A stretch of 64,000 nt of DNA from positions 27,587,135 through 27,651,134 of the forward strand of contig NC_065921.1 in assembly GCF_024586455.1 (NCBI RefSeq). Reading direction: 5' to 3'. The notes below the pieces were generated by a model that was not told the origin of the DNA, searched no databases, and was given only the letters and a program-made list of their open reading frames with translations. The position numbers and the translations under genes were made by a program. Source of the stretch: Bactrocera neohumeralis. Taxonomy: Eukaryota > Arthropoda > Insecta > Diptera > Tephritidae. Positions 1-11,725 of this stretch are shown here, piece by piece (positions within the stretch are counted from its first letter, which is position 1; every line of letters begins with the position of its first letter).

Positions 1-405
1 TCGGGATGCCGCAAAATTTTTGTGACAACTTATTCAACCACATACATATGCACATAAGCCTAAATTTGGTATATTTATTATGGATTTTTATAAATTTTCG
101 AGTTACGGAATCGAATAATCCCGAAGCTTAGTCCCGAAATTTCGGGATTTTATGCTTTTGCGTTTTAGCTGCGAATATTCGTTGTCTTACAATTTTATGC
201 CTGCTAAAGTTTTTTTCATTTCGGGATCCCGAAAAAATTTCAGGACTGAGTTGTTCAACCACAAACGCACTTAAGACTAAATTTAGTACTACTATTATAG
301 ATTTTTATAAATTTTCGAGTTACGGAAAGTCCCGAAAATGTAATCCCGAAATATCCGGATTTTATGCTTTTGCGTTTTAGCTGCGAATATTCGCTATATG
401 CCTAT
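1..405. repeat. Tandem duplication (about 220-bp unit) with CGGGAT palindromes
   Basis: Two copies of a roughly 220-bp unit follow each other, starting at 1 and at about 221. Shared landmarks are TCGGGAT, TTCAACCACA, ATAAATTTTCGAGTTACGGA and TTTTGCGTTTTAGCTGCGAA. Perfect 16-bp palindromes occur at 132-147 and 219-234, both built from CGGGA and its complement. The left edge is cut by the window, so the array may be longer. No coding potential was recognised. It could be a satellite fragment or the terminal part of an unidentified transposon. Confidence 0.8.
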
Positions 406-2180
406 TTAAGGCAAGGGATATGCAAAATTGCATTGCGGATATGTACCATATGTAAGTATAAATGTATGTGAATTGTATTTGTAATTATATATTTATGTAC
501 GTATATCAATATTAATGTATGTGCTTGTATGCCGCAACACTGTTTTGCCTATCACTAGCAATATACATTGCCATTTGTTGGCTTTAATGCTGTGGTTGCA
601 GCCTCAATGCACTCACACACACATACATATATGTATGTATGTATGTACATACATATATACATATAAAGTTATTACAGCAGCTGTGTTCGTTGAGTGGCGA
701 CTGTTTTTGTTGTTGTTGCTGCTGTTACCAATGCGCTTGCCGCTTGCGGTTTGTTGCTTTGGCTTCCATGTGATGCTTACCTTTGGCTGAGTATATATGC
801 CTTTTGCGGTTACGACGGCTGTTGTTAATGTTGTTGTTATTATTATATTTTATTGTTGTTGTTATTGACTTCTTTCAACAAGCTCGCTGTGGTCTTTGGA
901 AATCTGTCGATTGTGCATTCGAACGTTTATTTGTTCAGTCATTCGCTGATTCGCTGCCGCAAATGCAGCTGGAGCAATCCTCTCGACTGTCAGTCAGTCA
1001 GTCAGCTCGATTCAGCGGCTTCAATGGCTTCATAAAAGCGGACATGCATAAATATTTATTTACATGCCCAAGCAAATACATACATACATACGTAGATACA
1101 CAGTCGTAGTTAAATTGCTTGTTCAATCGTCGACGCAGGCGCTTGAAGCCTGCGCGTTCGTATGTGCGTGTGTGTGTAAAGCTCGCATGTCGATTTGTTC
1201 ATGGGCTCATTCAGCTTGTCATGTCGGTCGCTTGATCCGCCGGTGGACCACATAAGTCGTACGATTTGGTATTTCATCAAGCGATTACTTACACATAATC
1301 ATATACTACAAACACACATGCACATAGTATGTATGTATGTATGTGCGTACAGTAGGTGTTAAGCTTGTTTGTATGTATGTATAGTATGTGTTTGTTGTAT
1401 TTATTCGCTTGTGGTTTCGCTACAGTATTGTGATTTTTATAGTTATTGTAGTTTTGCAATTGCTTTTATTGTTGTTGTTGTTGCTGGCTGTTATTATTGC
1501 TTGTGTTTACGTTTCGTTTTTTTTTTGATTTTTTGACAAACAATTTCTTATTAGAGCTAACACATACATACATACATACATACATATGTATGTACATATC
1601 AAAGAAACACAAAAATAAATAATGAAATAATAAATAACAAATAAGCACTGAAAACTAACAGATTATATTTAAGAAAAAACTAAAAAAATAAAATAAAAAA
1701 AAAATCGAAAAAAATTCACGAAAAAAACTAAAAAAATTGAAAAAAAAATTAAAGCAACATAAAAAATAATAAAAATCAAAACTCCGAAAAAATCAAAATA
1801 ATTAAACTATTACAACAACAACGCTTTGCATGCAGTGACTCGGCATATTTCGTTGGCGCCATGCCGTCGTTCGTGTTTTTTTCTTGTTTTTGTTTATTTT
1901 TTTCGATTTTCCTATTTCTCTTTTATTGCGTATAATTTCATTTTGGAGTTAATGATTCTCAATTTATGCATAGTTCATAAATAATAAATACCTTTGTAAT
2001 AAAATAATTATTTGTTAAGCGTTAAATTGGGTTTTCTGTGTTCACATTTTTATTATTATTTAATTTGTCGTTTCATAAACGTTCGTTTTATGACTTACTT
2101 TGCTTTATTCGTGTTACCTTATATGGTTTGCTTTGTTTGGTTCAATATTAAGAAAAGTGTGGCTTGATTTTAATTTTTAT
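406..2180. other. Single-copy low-complexity DNA, no gene seen
   Basis: This stretch has short CA/CATA and GTAT microsatellites (near 615-660, 1328-1344 and 1560-1595), TTG runs, and an A-rich block at about 1660-1800. The open frames here translate to Leu/Tyr/His-rich peptides produced by the microsatellites and show no domain. I see no exon, RNA gene or transposon. Confidence 0.6.
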
Positions 2181-3000
2181 TTTCTTCTTCTTTACTGGCA
2201 TAGAGACCGCTTACGCGATTAAATATAGCCGAGTTAACAACAGCGCGCCAGTCGTTTCTTCTTTTCGCAAGGTCGCGCCAAATTGAGATTCCAAGCGAAG
2301 TCAGGTTCTTCTTCATCTGATCCCTCCAACGGAGTGGAGATCTTCCTCTTCCTCTGGAAGGACCATAAATCTTCCACAGAACCTTTCTCCCGAAAACTCG
2401 TAACACCGACCCATCAGATGTTGTCATCGTCCATTCTTCTGCACTATATAACAGGAACGGGTATGATGAGTGACTTGTAGAATTTGTTCTTTGTTTGTCG
2501 AGAGAGGATTTTACTTCTCCATTGCCTACTCAGCCCGAAGTAGCACTTGTTGGCAAGATTTATACTGCGTTGAATTTCGAGGCTGACGTTTTTAGTGGTA
2601 TTTATGCTGGTTCCAAGATAGACGAAATTATGTACGACTTCGAAGTTATAACTATCAACGGTGACGTGGGAGCCAAGTAGATATTTCGTCCAGCCCTCTT
2701 TCACTACCAGACCCATTTGTTTCGCTTCATTATTCAGTCTGAAGAAAGCTGAACCAACAACGCGGATGTTGAGGCCAATGATATCAATATCATCGGCGTA
2801 CCCCAGCAGTTGTACACTCTGGTAGAATATTGTACCTTTTCTATGCCGCTCTGCAGCTCGAATTTTTTTCTCCAGCAGTAGATTGAAGGAATCGTACGAT
2901 AGGGAGTCGCCTTGTCTGAAACCTCGTTTGGTATCGAACGCCAGAAGAAGCTTTTGGTATTGCTCAACGTCAGTTTACACAGTCGTATTAGTTTTGGAAG
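2181..3000 (-). pseudogene. RTE-like LINE reverse transcriptase, 5'-truncated relic (copy A)
   Basis: Read on the minus strand this is the palm-to-C-terminal part of a non-LTR retrotransposon reverse transcriptase. A frameshifted but readable order is LTLSNTKS, GFRQGDSLS, YADDIDII (catalytic YADD, near 2790), EAKQMGLVV, NFVYLGTSI, then LRVFGRK and RGRGRSPLRW near the C-terminus. The 3' end of the element is the CTTCTTCTTTACTGG side at about 2181-2200. The 5' part is missing, as expected after incomplete target-primed reverse transcription. Frameshifts and lost fingers make it non-functional. RTE assignment is inferred from the motif set and from the matching endonuclease copy at 23475-24935. 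Confidence 0.8.
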
Positions 3001-3009
3001 GACACCCTC

Positions 3010-3772
3010 CCAGGAAAATCAACCATCATACAGTTTAGACGTGGTGAAATGAGCACCGAAGAGTGTGAACGGAGTGTACGCCCAAAAGAGGTTATTACCG
3101 ACGAAACCATCAAAAAAGTCCACTAAACAATGTTCGAAATAGCAGGCGCTCTATGCTTGAAATATTCTAGTGTAATAAATCCGACTTTTTGCGTCGATAT
3201 GTGACATTGCATGAAACATCTCTCTGTCACTACTGCTCCAAACAGTCGGCTAGCAAGGTTATGGCGTCTGTGTTTTGAGATGCGTATGAAATAATTTTTT
3301 TGACTGCCTTGAAAAAGGATGGACCATCAACAGCGGCTATTACATTGCATTTTTGAACAGTTTGAAGGACGATTTCACCGAAAAACAGCCCCATTTGAAG
3401 AAAAAGAAAGTGCTGTTTCAGTCCAACAATGCACAAGTTAGTGAAAACGACCTCAAAAAACCATGAATTGGGCCTCGAATTGTTTTCACATCCACCGTAT
3501 TCTCTAAACCTGGCCTCCAGCGACTATTTTCTGTTCTAAGATCACAAAAGAATGATCGCTGGAAAGAAATTTTCTTCTAATGAATAGGTGATCACCGAAA
3601 CTGAGGCCTGTTTTGAAACAAAGTACTATTCGTGGTACAAAAATAGTACCGAAAAGTTGGAGAGTTGCTATAATCAGTGTATCACCCTAGAAAGGAGCTA
3701 TATTGAATAAAAAAACGAATTTTGCCAAAAACTGTGTTGTACTGTTGTAGACTGTTGTCAATTGACCTGTCA
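3010..3772 (+). mobile_element. Mariner transposase relic, family A copy 1
   Basis: The frame from 3031 reads QFRRGEMSTEECERS and then VITDETIKKVH, the mariner DNA-binding region. After a large internal loss it continues with KKKKVLFQSNNAQ, where the expected second catalytic Asp of the DNA motif has become Asn. The tail YYSWYKNSTEKLESCYN is a decayed mariner C-terminus. The right end carries TCAATTGACCTGT, the terminal repeat also found at 54737-56184. It lies directly against the LINE relic on its left. Several frameshifts and stops make it inactive. Confidence 0.8.
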
Positions 3773-4261
3773 TTTAATCTTCCTTATTGTAACTAAAACC
3801 TAAAACATGTGCTAAGGATCCACACAAGAGATTGAGTCTTGATATACGTCTATAAAATCTTCTCGAGCAACTTAGAGAGTATTGTATTGAATTATTTACA
3901 TTTTTGACTGGGTAAGCATCAGTGTCATATTTCTCAAAGTTTCATATTTCTGATAAAATGGCGCTCGATAAGAGCATGCGGTCCACATATTTACCACATA
4001 TCTTGCAAACCGCGCAGGAGACGAGAAAGCAGTCGCTCGTGAGGAACGCCTACTGCTGGACCATCTGTCATTACTTAAGTGAATTTTAATTTGTCGATCG
4101 CTTTTTAACAACTTAAGGCATGTAAAGAAGAAGAATTCTGTCAGGTATGATATATTATCAGATATTACTAAAGTCTCAATTGGATTGTGTCTTAACGGAT
4201 TCTTGTGAGAACCTCTGTAATGACAGAAACATGCTCAGAAGTTGTTACTTTCAACCGAATC
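3773..4261. other. Unassigned AT-rich spacer
   Basis: No recognisable exon, RNA gene or transposon. A minus-strand open frame at 3896-4111 has no domain I recognise. Confidence 0.5.
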
Positions 4262-4600
4262 GATCTTCTTCTTTATTGGCGTAGACACCGCTTACACGGT
4301 CACAGCCGAGTGAACAACAGCTAGGCTATTTTCAACTTTTCAGTGATGATGTTTCTTACGTAGCGGGCCCCAAACCCAGTCCACAACCCTGGGGAAGGAT
4401 GTTTCGCCTTTTCACTTTAGCTCGCCTTCAATCGGATGTTTTTTGCTCCCCAGAGCATACTTGGTCTAAGACCGGAAGTCGTGAGCTGCTTGTGCCATAT
4501 GAAAAATAATCTCTTCTGGCCACTCCCAAGTGTATGGTGCTTAGAGAACTCTCCTCACTTGCATGAACTTCTACACATGACTGCATCCTTCGAATCGATC
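4262..4600 (-). mobile_element. Short LINE derivative: RTE-like 5' region fused to its 3' tail
   Basis: On the minus strand the element runs from the shared 5' region (CATGTGTAGAAGTTC side near 4575; landmark AGTTCTCTAAGCACCATACA) straight into the 3' tail GCGGTGTCTACGCCAATAAA near 4270. The whole endonuclease and reverse transcriptase body is absent. The same 5' region is found at 24640-24935 and 35406-35660. This is the arrangement of a SIDE-type nonautonomous element, a LINE reduced to its two ends. It cannot encode protein. Confidence 0.65.
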
Positions 4601-5739
4601 TACTTCTGAAAAAAATTGATCGACAATCTTTTGAAAAAACTTTATGGTCGTCACTGCAATCGATCCCAACGTCGGTAAGAAATTGCTTGAACTATAAATT
4701 GTGGAAAATCAGAAAGTGACTTCAGGGTTTTCGATGGATTCTGCCATAAACTTGAATTCTTTTTGAATCAGGTAGGCGGGCAGATCATTTTCTCGACTGG
4801 GACGCTTTCGTGCTACTTCAACCAAGTGTTGTCTGCTTTGCTTGTTTCGTCGCTTTTGTTGATCTTATGACATTCGTTCCAGATTTCATCCGTGACTACG
4901 AAATACCATAGTATTAGGGGAAAACACCGGTAGCGTTGGAATCGTCTCATTGTGTCACAGGTTCGTGTAGGTGTCACTTGTGGGACATCAATAACACGAG
5001 CTTCAAACTTTTTGAACACTTTCTGCTAAAGTCATCGGTGATATGTCTATCTAAAAGCCTTAATAGCTTAGTCCAACACATAAAAGCAGTTTGATTTATG
5101 GGACAGCAATCCTAAAAGTTAGCTTCCTCATCTTCACACCACACCAGTGTACCGGCTGCAGCTGACAGCCGAACCAATGAATGATTGGAGCTTTTAAATG
5201 CCAACGGAGTTTCATCGCTTAGTTTATGTCATTTCAACGGCCATGCCACATTAACTGCTGTGTGGAGTGTCCAAGCGACCGGCAGGATTAAGTGGATAAA
5301 AGGCGGCCGTACGAATACCAGAAAGCACTTAGTGAATCAGAAACTCCACTCAACACTTTTCTGCGTTCACGAGTGTGCGTGTGTATGTGTGTCGCTGTGG
5401 ATGTGTGTTTAAGTAAGTAATTTGATATCTTGTCAGCGTAAACGCTTAGTGCATTACGGACTTACTGCTGATTGGGTGCTGTTATGTAAGTGCCTGTGTG
5501 TGTATGTACAACAACAACAACAACACATCCATGCGTTTATTCATAAGCAATAAATTGTGCGTTGAATTCGATGATGATTCACGCCGTTACGTGCGACAGT
5601 TGTCGCCAGCGTTCGATTCGGATGCTGCTGCCTCGGAGACAGATTTAACGTTAAAGCCATTGACTTGGCATGAAAGCGCGCCATTTATGGTTCAAACGAA
5701 AGGCATATGACCGAAAGCCAAATGGATGGAGCGACGCAG
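4601..5739. other. Mixed spacer, no gene recognised
   Basis: 4601-5150 looks like decayed repeat but I could not name it; a 68-codon minus-strand frame at 4813-5019 has no recognisable domain. From about 5180 the sequence becomes single-copy DNA with GT repeats (near 5370-5410) and CAA runs (5508-5525). I see no supported exon. Confidence 0.45.
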
Positions 5740-6460
5740 TTGATGTTGTTGGTGTTGCTGTTGTTGTTGTTCCAATTGTTGCAGCGATGATCAAATGCCA
5801 TATACGCAAAGCGTTGCCATAAAAGTTGTTGTTGTTGTAATTTTAGGAAGTGTTTTTGTTTGAAATGTTGATGTTGTTGCGATGCAATAGACGTTTTTGT
5901 TGTTATTTTAGGAAATGTTTTTGTTGTTATTGTTGGAAATATTGATGTTGTTGTGTGTATTGTTGTTATCCTAATTGTTGTTGTAGCGATGATGAAATGC
6001 CAAATACATTAAGGGATACGTTCGACGTCGTTTTTGTTGTTGTTGGAAATATTGTTGTAGATTTATGTGTTGTTATTATTGTTGTTGTTTTTGTTTTTGT
6101 TCTTGTTGTTACAGCGCTGACCAACTTTGAAATGCACAGTTTTTTGTTGTAACTGTTTTTGTTGTTCAGTAATGGTAGTTGTTGTTGTAGCGTTAATCAA
6201 ACGTAAAAGGACGGAGCTATACATTTGCTTTTGTGTCTGTGATTGTTGTCGTTGTAAATGTTGCTGCTTTTATTGGTGTTCTTGTTTTTGTTGTAGTTAT
6301 ATTTTTTGTTGTTGTTTTAGCGTAGGCCTCTCGTAAAAAGGACGGATCTTTATCTTTACATTGGCTCTTATTTTTATGTTTGTTGTTGTAATTGTTGTTG
6401 CTTTTTATTGTTGTTGTTGCTCTTTCTTTTTGTTGTTATTGTTGTTGCAGCGAAATGTTT
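5740..6460. repeat. Degenerate TTG/GTT array with recurrent GTTGTTGTAGCG anchors
   Basis: About 700 bp consist of (TTG)n runs interrupted by recurring anchors: TTGCAGCGATGATCAAATGCC, TTGTAGCGATGATGAAATGCC, GTTGTAGCGTTAATC, TTTTAGCGTAGG, TTGCAGCGAAATG. A longer unit is duplicated: AAAAGGACGGAGCTATAC (about 6207) recurs as AAAAAGGACGGATCTTTATC (about 6336), roughly 130 bp later. Open frames through it are Val/Phe/Cys-rich repeat translations, not proteins. Confidence 0.75.
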
Positions 6461-7862
6461 ATAAAAAGCTACATAAATTCACAAACACGCACTCACACAT
6501 AAATGTTCGATTATTATTTATGAGTTGAGGGGCAATGAGAAGGCACACACACACATCCTTACATATCATCGATAGTCGCGCGCCGGCGAGCCAAGTCCAC
6601 TGAACGCCTTCCAAGTCAATTGATCGTTGACTAATGGCCACTTGCGGTGCATGCGGCGCATATGGCACCGCCACTTACAAGCACACACAGGCACACACAT
6701 CCGTAGATACCAATTAAATGCACATACATACATATGTACATGCAAATGTGGTCAGTATGTCTTGCGCGCGCGCGTAAATCAACCAAAAGTGGCAAGTGAT
6801 GAAATGACGAGCATTAATCACATTGGCTTTTCGGCGCTCGCTGTCTGCGAGATCTTTTTTCTTCCATTTTTTTGGCAGCGCGGACGGAAAAGTCACATCT
6901 CCACACTTCATACCGCGCTCGAGCGCTTCATAGTTGAAAAGTTAGTGGAGACAGTCGTTTTGGCTTTTTAGCTTTTTAACCACTGACCATTGACCGTGGT
7001 CCACAGATGTTTCTCACTGACTGTGTCCAAAGCAGTGGCCGTGGCTGTCGCTGTATGCATCATAAGGCGTTTGCGTTATAATTTAAATACTCAGCGCAAT
7101 GTGGCGAAATGAATTTTACGCTTTATGAATTTTTATGCAGCAAATCGGCTGACGCGTCGTCACCTCCACCGCCACCGCTGCTGCGGGCGAACAAGTCCGT
7201 TGACTTTATTCCTCGTTTGCCGCACATTTTTTTTCGGCTTATTTATTTGCTCGCTTTTCATTTATATTTATTCGCTGTACGATTATGATTTTAATTTTGT
7301 GATTTTTGGGTTTTCGGCTTTCAGTTTTTGTTTTTGTTATTGTTGTGGTTGTTGCGTTTCGATCAATTTAATCGATAAGCGGCGCGGGATCTGGATCTGT
7401 GTTTATAAATCAATGAAACATATGCGCGCTCATAAAATTCGAGACATGCGCTGCCGTTTCGGCTGAGCTTTATTTGTGGTTGCTCGTTTGCTTTACCGTA
7501 AAGCGCGCCTGAAATATGAGATACGACAGCTGATTGGCCGTCTCGAGGTTGGTGACGAGAATTTCAAATGTGCGCAGGCAGACAGGCTACGCTGCGGGGT
7601 GGTACTTCAAATTAATGCATGTGATTACAGATTCAAATTTTTATGGTTCGATGAAGAATTATGAATAATACAACAACATAAAAATAATACAACAGCAATA
7701 AATATAATATGTAAGTAACCGTAAATTTGAAGAAAATCGAACTTTATCGAATCATCTTGGAATCTAAGTACAATCACTGTACCGTTAACTTTGAGCATGG
7801 TTTTGTATTAATTCTTGAGAGTTTTAAACATTTTCCTATATTCTTCTTATACACAATATAAA
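6461..7862. other. Single-copy noncoding DNA
   Basis: This stretch has CA repeats near 6660-6740 and a GCGCGCGCG run near 6766. Open frames up to 114 codons (6627-6971, 7125-7466) lack any domain and are rich in residues expected from repeats. No exon or transposon is supported. It may be ordinary upstream regulatory DNA. Confidence 0.45.
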
Positions 7863-8308
7863 GCGTGATTCTTTCGAGGTTCCCTACCATTTTAAAGAAA
7901 ACCCACAGAAACTTCAAATTTAATGGGGAATGTTTATTATCATTCGAAAGCGCATTCTTTGGCATTTATTTTTTGAAGATTCTCTCCTTCAAATGTTAGT
8001 CGTGGCTACGTCTCAGATGGTACATTCATTGAGTCCAATTTTCGAAACTGGCGAATGGCAAGGCCTGAACCGAAGCGGGGTTGTCCGCATAGACATTAGA
8101 CTTTACATATTCCCACAGGAAAAATTCTAACTGTGTGATATCACACGATGTTGTTGGCCAATCGGCCGGGCCAAAACCTGAAACGATCTGCTCATCGAAA
8201 CTTTCTCTCAATAAATCCATTTATTGATGCGATGTGTAGGAAGTGGCGCCGTCTTGTTGAAACCAAAAGTCGTGGAAATCACGAGCTTCAATTTCAGGCA
8301 TCAAAAAG
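7863..8308 (-). mobile_element. DDE transposon relic, family with AGGGTGATCC-type terminus (copy 1)
   Basis: The left end, GTGATTCTTTCGAGGTTCCC at about 7866, matches the termini at 41948 and 44792. On the minus strand the coding remnant reads EIEARDFHDFWFQQDGAT, then MDLLRESFDEQIVSGFGPADW and QLEFFLWEYVKSNVYAD. This is the C-terminal part of a Tc1/mariner-superfamily DDE_3 transposase common in insects; the second catalytic Asp sits in QQDGA. The N-terminal half is missing where LINE copy C abuts at about 8309, and a stop separates the two readable blocks. Confidence 0.75.
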
Positions 8309-9440
8309 TCGTTCTTCCTTTTCGCTGCATGGCGCCAATTAGAGATTCCAAGTCTGGATAAATTTTTCTTCACGTAGTTCTTCCAACGGATTGGAGATCT
8401 CCCTCTCCCTCTGTCTCCCCCAGCGGGTACTGCGTCGAACACTCTCAGAGCCGGAGTGTTTTCATCCATTCGGACGACTTGACCTAGCCAGGTAGCCGCA
8501 GCTCATCTTTCCATCGACTGCGGTATTCGCCGTTGCCAATGCGTAAATGATCATAAATCTTCTGTATAACTTTTCTCTCGAAAACTCGTAGCGCCGACTC
8601 ATCAGATGTTGTCATCGTCCAATCGTCCATGCCGCTGCACCAAATACCAGGATATTTTGTCTTTCCCTCGTTCACTACCAGACCCATCTGCTGCACTTTT
8701 TTATCCAGTCTGGAGATAGCCGAACTAACGGCGCGATTGTTGAGGTCAATGATATCAATATCATCGGCGTACGCCAGCAGCTGTACACTCTTATAGCAGA
8801 TGGTACCTTCTCTATTCAGCTCCGCAGCTCGAATTATTTTCTCCAGGAGTAGATTGTAGAAGTCTGACGATAGGGAGTCGTCTTGTCGGAAACCTCGTTT
8901 GGTATCGAACTGCTCAGAGTGGTCCTTTCCTATCCTGACGGAGTTTTTGGTATTGCTCAACGTCAGTTTATACAGCCGTATTAGTTTTGCGGGGATACCA
9001 AATTCAGACACAGCCTCATAAAGGCAGCTCCTTTTCGTGCTGTCAAAAGCAGCTTTAAAATCGACGAAGGGGTGGTGTGGTGTCGAACCTCCTTTCACGG
9101 GTCTTTTCAAAGATTTGGTGCATGTTCCAGACCTAAAGCCACAGTGATAAGGTCCAATCAGTTTGTTTACGGTGGGATTCAGTCTTGCACACAGTACGCT
9201 TGACAGAACCGTATATGCGATGTTAAGAAGGCTTATCGCACGTTATTTGTCGCAGATTGTGGGGTCTATCTTTTTATGGATTGGACAGAGCACACTGGAA
9301 TTCCAATCGTCGGACATGCTTTCGTCCGATCATATTCTACAAAGAAGCTGATGCTTGTTCCTTATCAGTTCTTCGCGGCCGTATTTGAATAGCTCGGCCA
9401 AGCATAGTTACCACTCTGAAGAAGACTGCGCTCTAGAGCA
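8309..9440 (-). pseudogene. RTE-like LINE reverse transcriptase relic (copy C)
   Basis: This is the longest readable copy of the family. The minus-strand frame at 8484-9110 gives FVDFKAAFDSTKRSCLYEAV (palm motif A region), GFRQDDSLSSDFYNLLLE (motif B), LLAYADDIDI (catalytic YADD) and MGLVVNEGKTKYPG. C-terminal pieces ALRVFERKVIQKIYDHL and GRGRSPIRWKNYVKKNLSRL follow in shifted frames (8340-8600). Upstream, 9111-9440 holds the fingers region with stops (IGRKHVRRLEFQCAL). The extreme 3' tail is lost at 8309, where it meets the DDE relic. Motif B carries D for G (RQDDS), another sign of decay. Confidence 0.85.
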
Positions 9441-10614
9441 GTAGATCTACTAGTATCTTTTTTCTTGCTAAGAAGTCACGGTGAACGGTTGATCCGCCTA
9501 AATTGGTAATAAATCTTTTCAAATCAGACTCGTTGAGTGCGAAGCTGAGAAAGCATTAACAGCTCCCCACTCACCTTCTAATCAGCAATATCCTCACACA
9601 ATCTTACCTGCCTGTCTCTAATACAATTTTTTGTGTTCACCTAAGAAAAATCGTCTATTTTTTATTTACAAAAACAACATTTCTAACCTCCGAAGTAGAT
9701 CACTTAAATTCCATTACTTCTACTTTTCATTGCGCATTCTTGATCGCACCACGCAGTAATAGAAATATTTGAAAGTGCATACAAACACACACACACATGC
9801 AAGCACATTTGCACTCGGTATGTGGCCCGAGTATGCCCTCATTACATTTTGACAACAAATCATTCAAAAAATTGTGCTGCATTATTTATTAAGGCGAACA
9901 GCCACTTAAAATTCTCTAAGTAGTCAGTCTATCACGCCCAAAGACGCTGGCTGCCTGAGAGACGTACGAAATTACAACAATGATTTATTTAGACTATTGC
10001 ATGAATTACATACGCAACAACAAAACACACCAACACATATAATTGAAATAAATAAAATTCGCGAAAATGTCGACACATACATTTATACACACCAGTATGT
10101 GTGTGTGTGTGTGTGTGCATTTGATTTAGTGCGCGACTGAGCAAAGGTCGGAATTCCCCCCAGCAGACACCGCAGACGAGCTGACAACACATCGCAAACT
10201 GAACATACACACACATATCTACATACACAGATACATACATACATACAGCGGCGCATGTACTGGCTGCCAGAGATCTCGTGGTTTGACCAGCTGATCGCCT
10301 GCACAGCTGCTAGCTGCTGGGGGAGGCAAGCTGCACACAGATCATGCACGCCAGGCTAAATAAAAACACCAATTTATATTCGTACAATTGTATGTATGTA
10401 TTTATAAATACACGTTTCTAGTCTTCTACTTGTGAACAATTTAATTTTGTATGCACTTGTGTTGTTGTTGTTTTTGGCTTGCGAATGCACTAAATAAATA
10501 TCTCATCTATAGCATACGTGCAGCTAGAAGAAGCAGTAGCAGTGGTGCATCGTTTTGGAGGAGACTTCAGTTCGGTTTTTTTGTTTTGGTTATAGAGAGC
10601 CGCGATTGAGAAAG
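9441..10614. other. Noncoding spacer with CA/GT microsatellites
   Basis: 9441-9700 is unassigned. From 9700 the sequence looks single-copy with CA repeats (9785-9800), a GT run (about 10097-10118) and CATA repeats (10203-10245). Open frames on the minus strand (9989-10349) are Cys/Val/His-rich microsatellite translations. Confidence 0.5.
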
Positions 10615-10790
10615 CAGATAGTCGTGCGAAGGGGTTCTGAGTTTTGAATCGAAGTATGATTGTTCCAGAAATGGCCCTCATCGTTGAACAAAATTTTGCT
10701 CGAAAACGTCGGTTACCGCGTGACCTGTTAAAAAAGGCTACTGAAAGAAGTATCTTTACTTCGACCACCCGTTAGTATAGCCGGAAAGTT
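10615..10790 (-). mobile_element. DDE transposase fragment (same family as 7863-8308)
   Basis: A minus-strand frame reads VTRFSSKILFNDEGHFWNN, matching the FSDEAHFW region that carries the first catalytic Asp in this transposase group. Both ends are missing. The identification rests on this short motif and on its similarity to the 42600-42660 region of the larger copy. Confidence 0.55.
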
Positions 10791-10997
10791 ACACGTGAGT
10801 AGACATCTTTTGACGATAACTTCACATCACGCATTTTAGATCTTTTTCTCATTAAATGCTATATTCTAATGTAAAGTAACCGTAACTAAGTTGCATTAGG
10901 GCCGGAAACCAAAAGGTCTGAAAAATTCGTGGTTGCTAATGGCATATCGCTAGAGTTACGAAATCGGTCGGTTTTCTGATCTTCATATCATTCAGCG

Positions 10998-11725
10998 TAG
11001 GTTAGGTTAGATGGCTGATCAAAGATCGCACGGGGACTGCTTTATGTAGTCCTTTGTGAAGCCATAGACGAGAAGAACTTCTGTGTTCGAATTTACAAAT
11101 TAGCAAAACGTGTAGTAGCAGGCATTCAATTTTCAATCCCGTCAGTTTTGTGGGGTGTATGAAGGTATGCGCTCCCAAGTGTTTAAGTCTTGACCTTCTA
11201 AACGCGGGACAGTCAAGAATTAAGTGTTGAGTTGTTTCCTCCTCATCTTCTTCCATACAACTTCTGCAGATGGTCTAAGATTCCCAGTTTTACTGCTGAA
11301 CGCCAATAGGGCAACTTTACAGTTTTCTGCGATTCCGTAGGAGTCTTATCACTCGACACTCGATGATATTGATAACGAGGTTAGGCACTCTTTGACCAGC
11401 CTCTGTTAATGCGTTCGAGACTAGTATCACCGCTTTACTCTCTGAGCGGATGGTCACTTCTTTGAAGGAGGCTGCACTCCGGAGCAGTAAATCAACTGCT
11501 ACCTATTGGCTGCAACGTGGAAGACACTGCAATAGTCAGGAAGTTTGAAGTTTAAGTCGATAGAGAGCTCTTGACAGTAAACCCAGATTTCGGTTTGGCG
11601 AGTCCATGATCCAAATGAATAGGTATGAGGTCAAAGTGAGTGAGGATTTTCTAGTGTTCAGACACGTGTTCTTTTAGGAATACAGATTCTCTGAGCCTGA
11701 TAATAACTTTCCTCATGCCTCAACA
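10998..11725 (-). pseudogene. RNase H-type LINE 3' region relic with (CCTAA)n tail
   Basis: On the minus strand, from 11725: RLRESVFLKEHVSEH, KILTHFDLIPIHLDH, then RNase H-like VTIRSESKAVILVSNAL, and a C-terminal zinc-knuckle-like end MEEDEEETTQHLILDCPAFR. A 3' UTR follows, ending TCAGCCATCTAACCTAACCTA at 10998. The order linker, RNase H, CCHC-like tail is that of LOA/I/R1-group LINE polymerases. Internal deletions and stops occur between blocks. The same linker (RLRES.FLKEHV) recurs at 15640-16290 and the same 3' end at 28445-28519. Confidence 0.7.
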
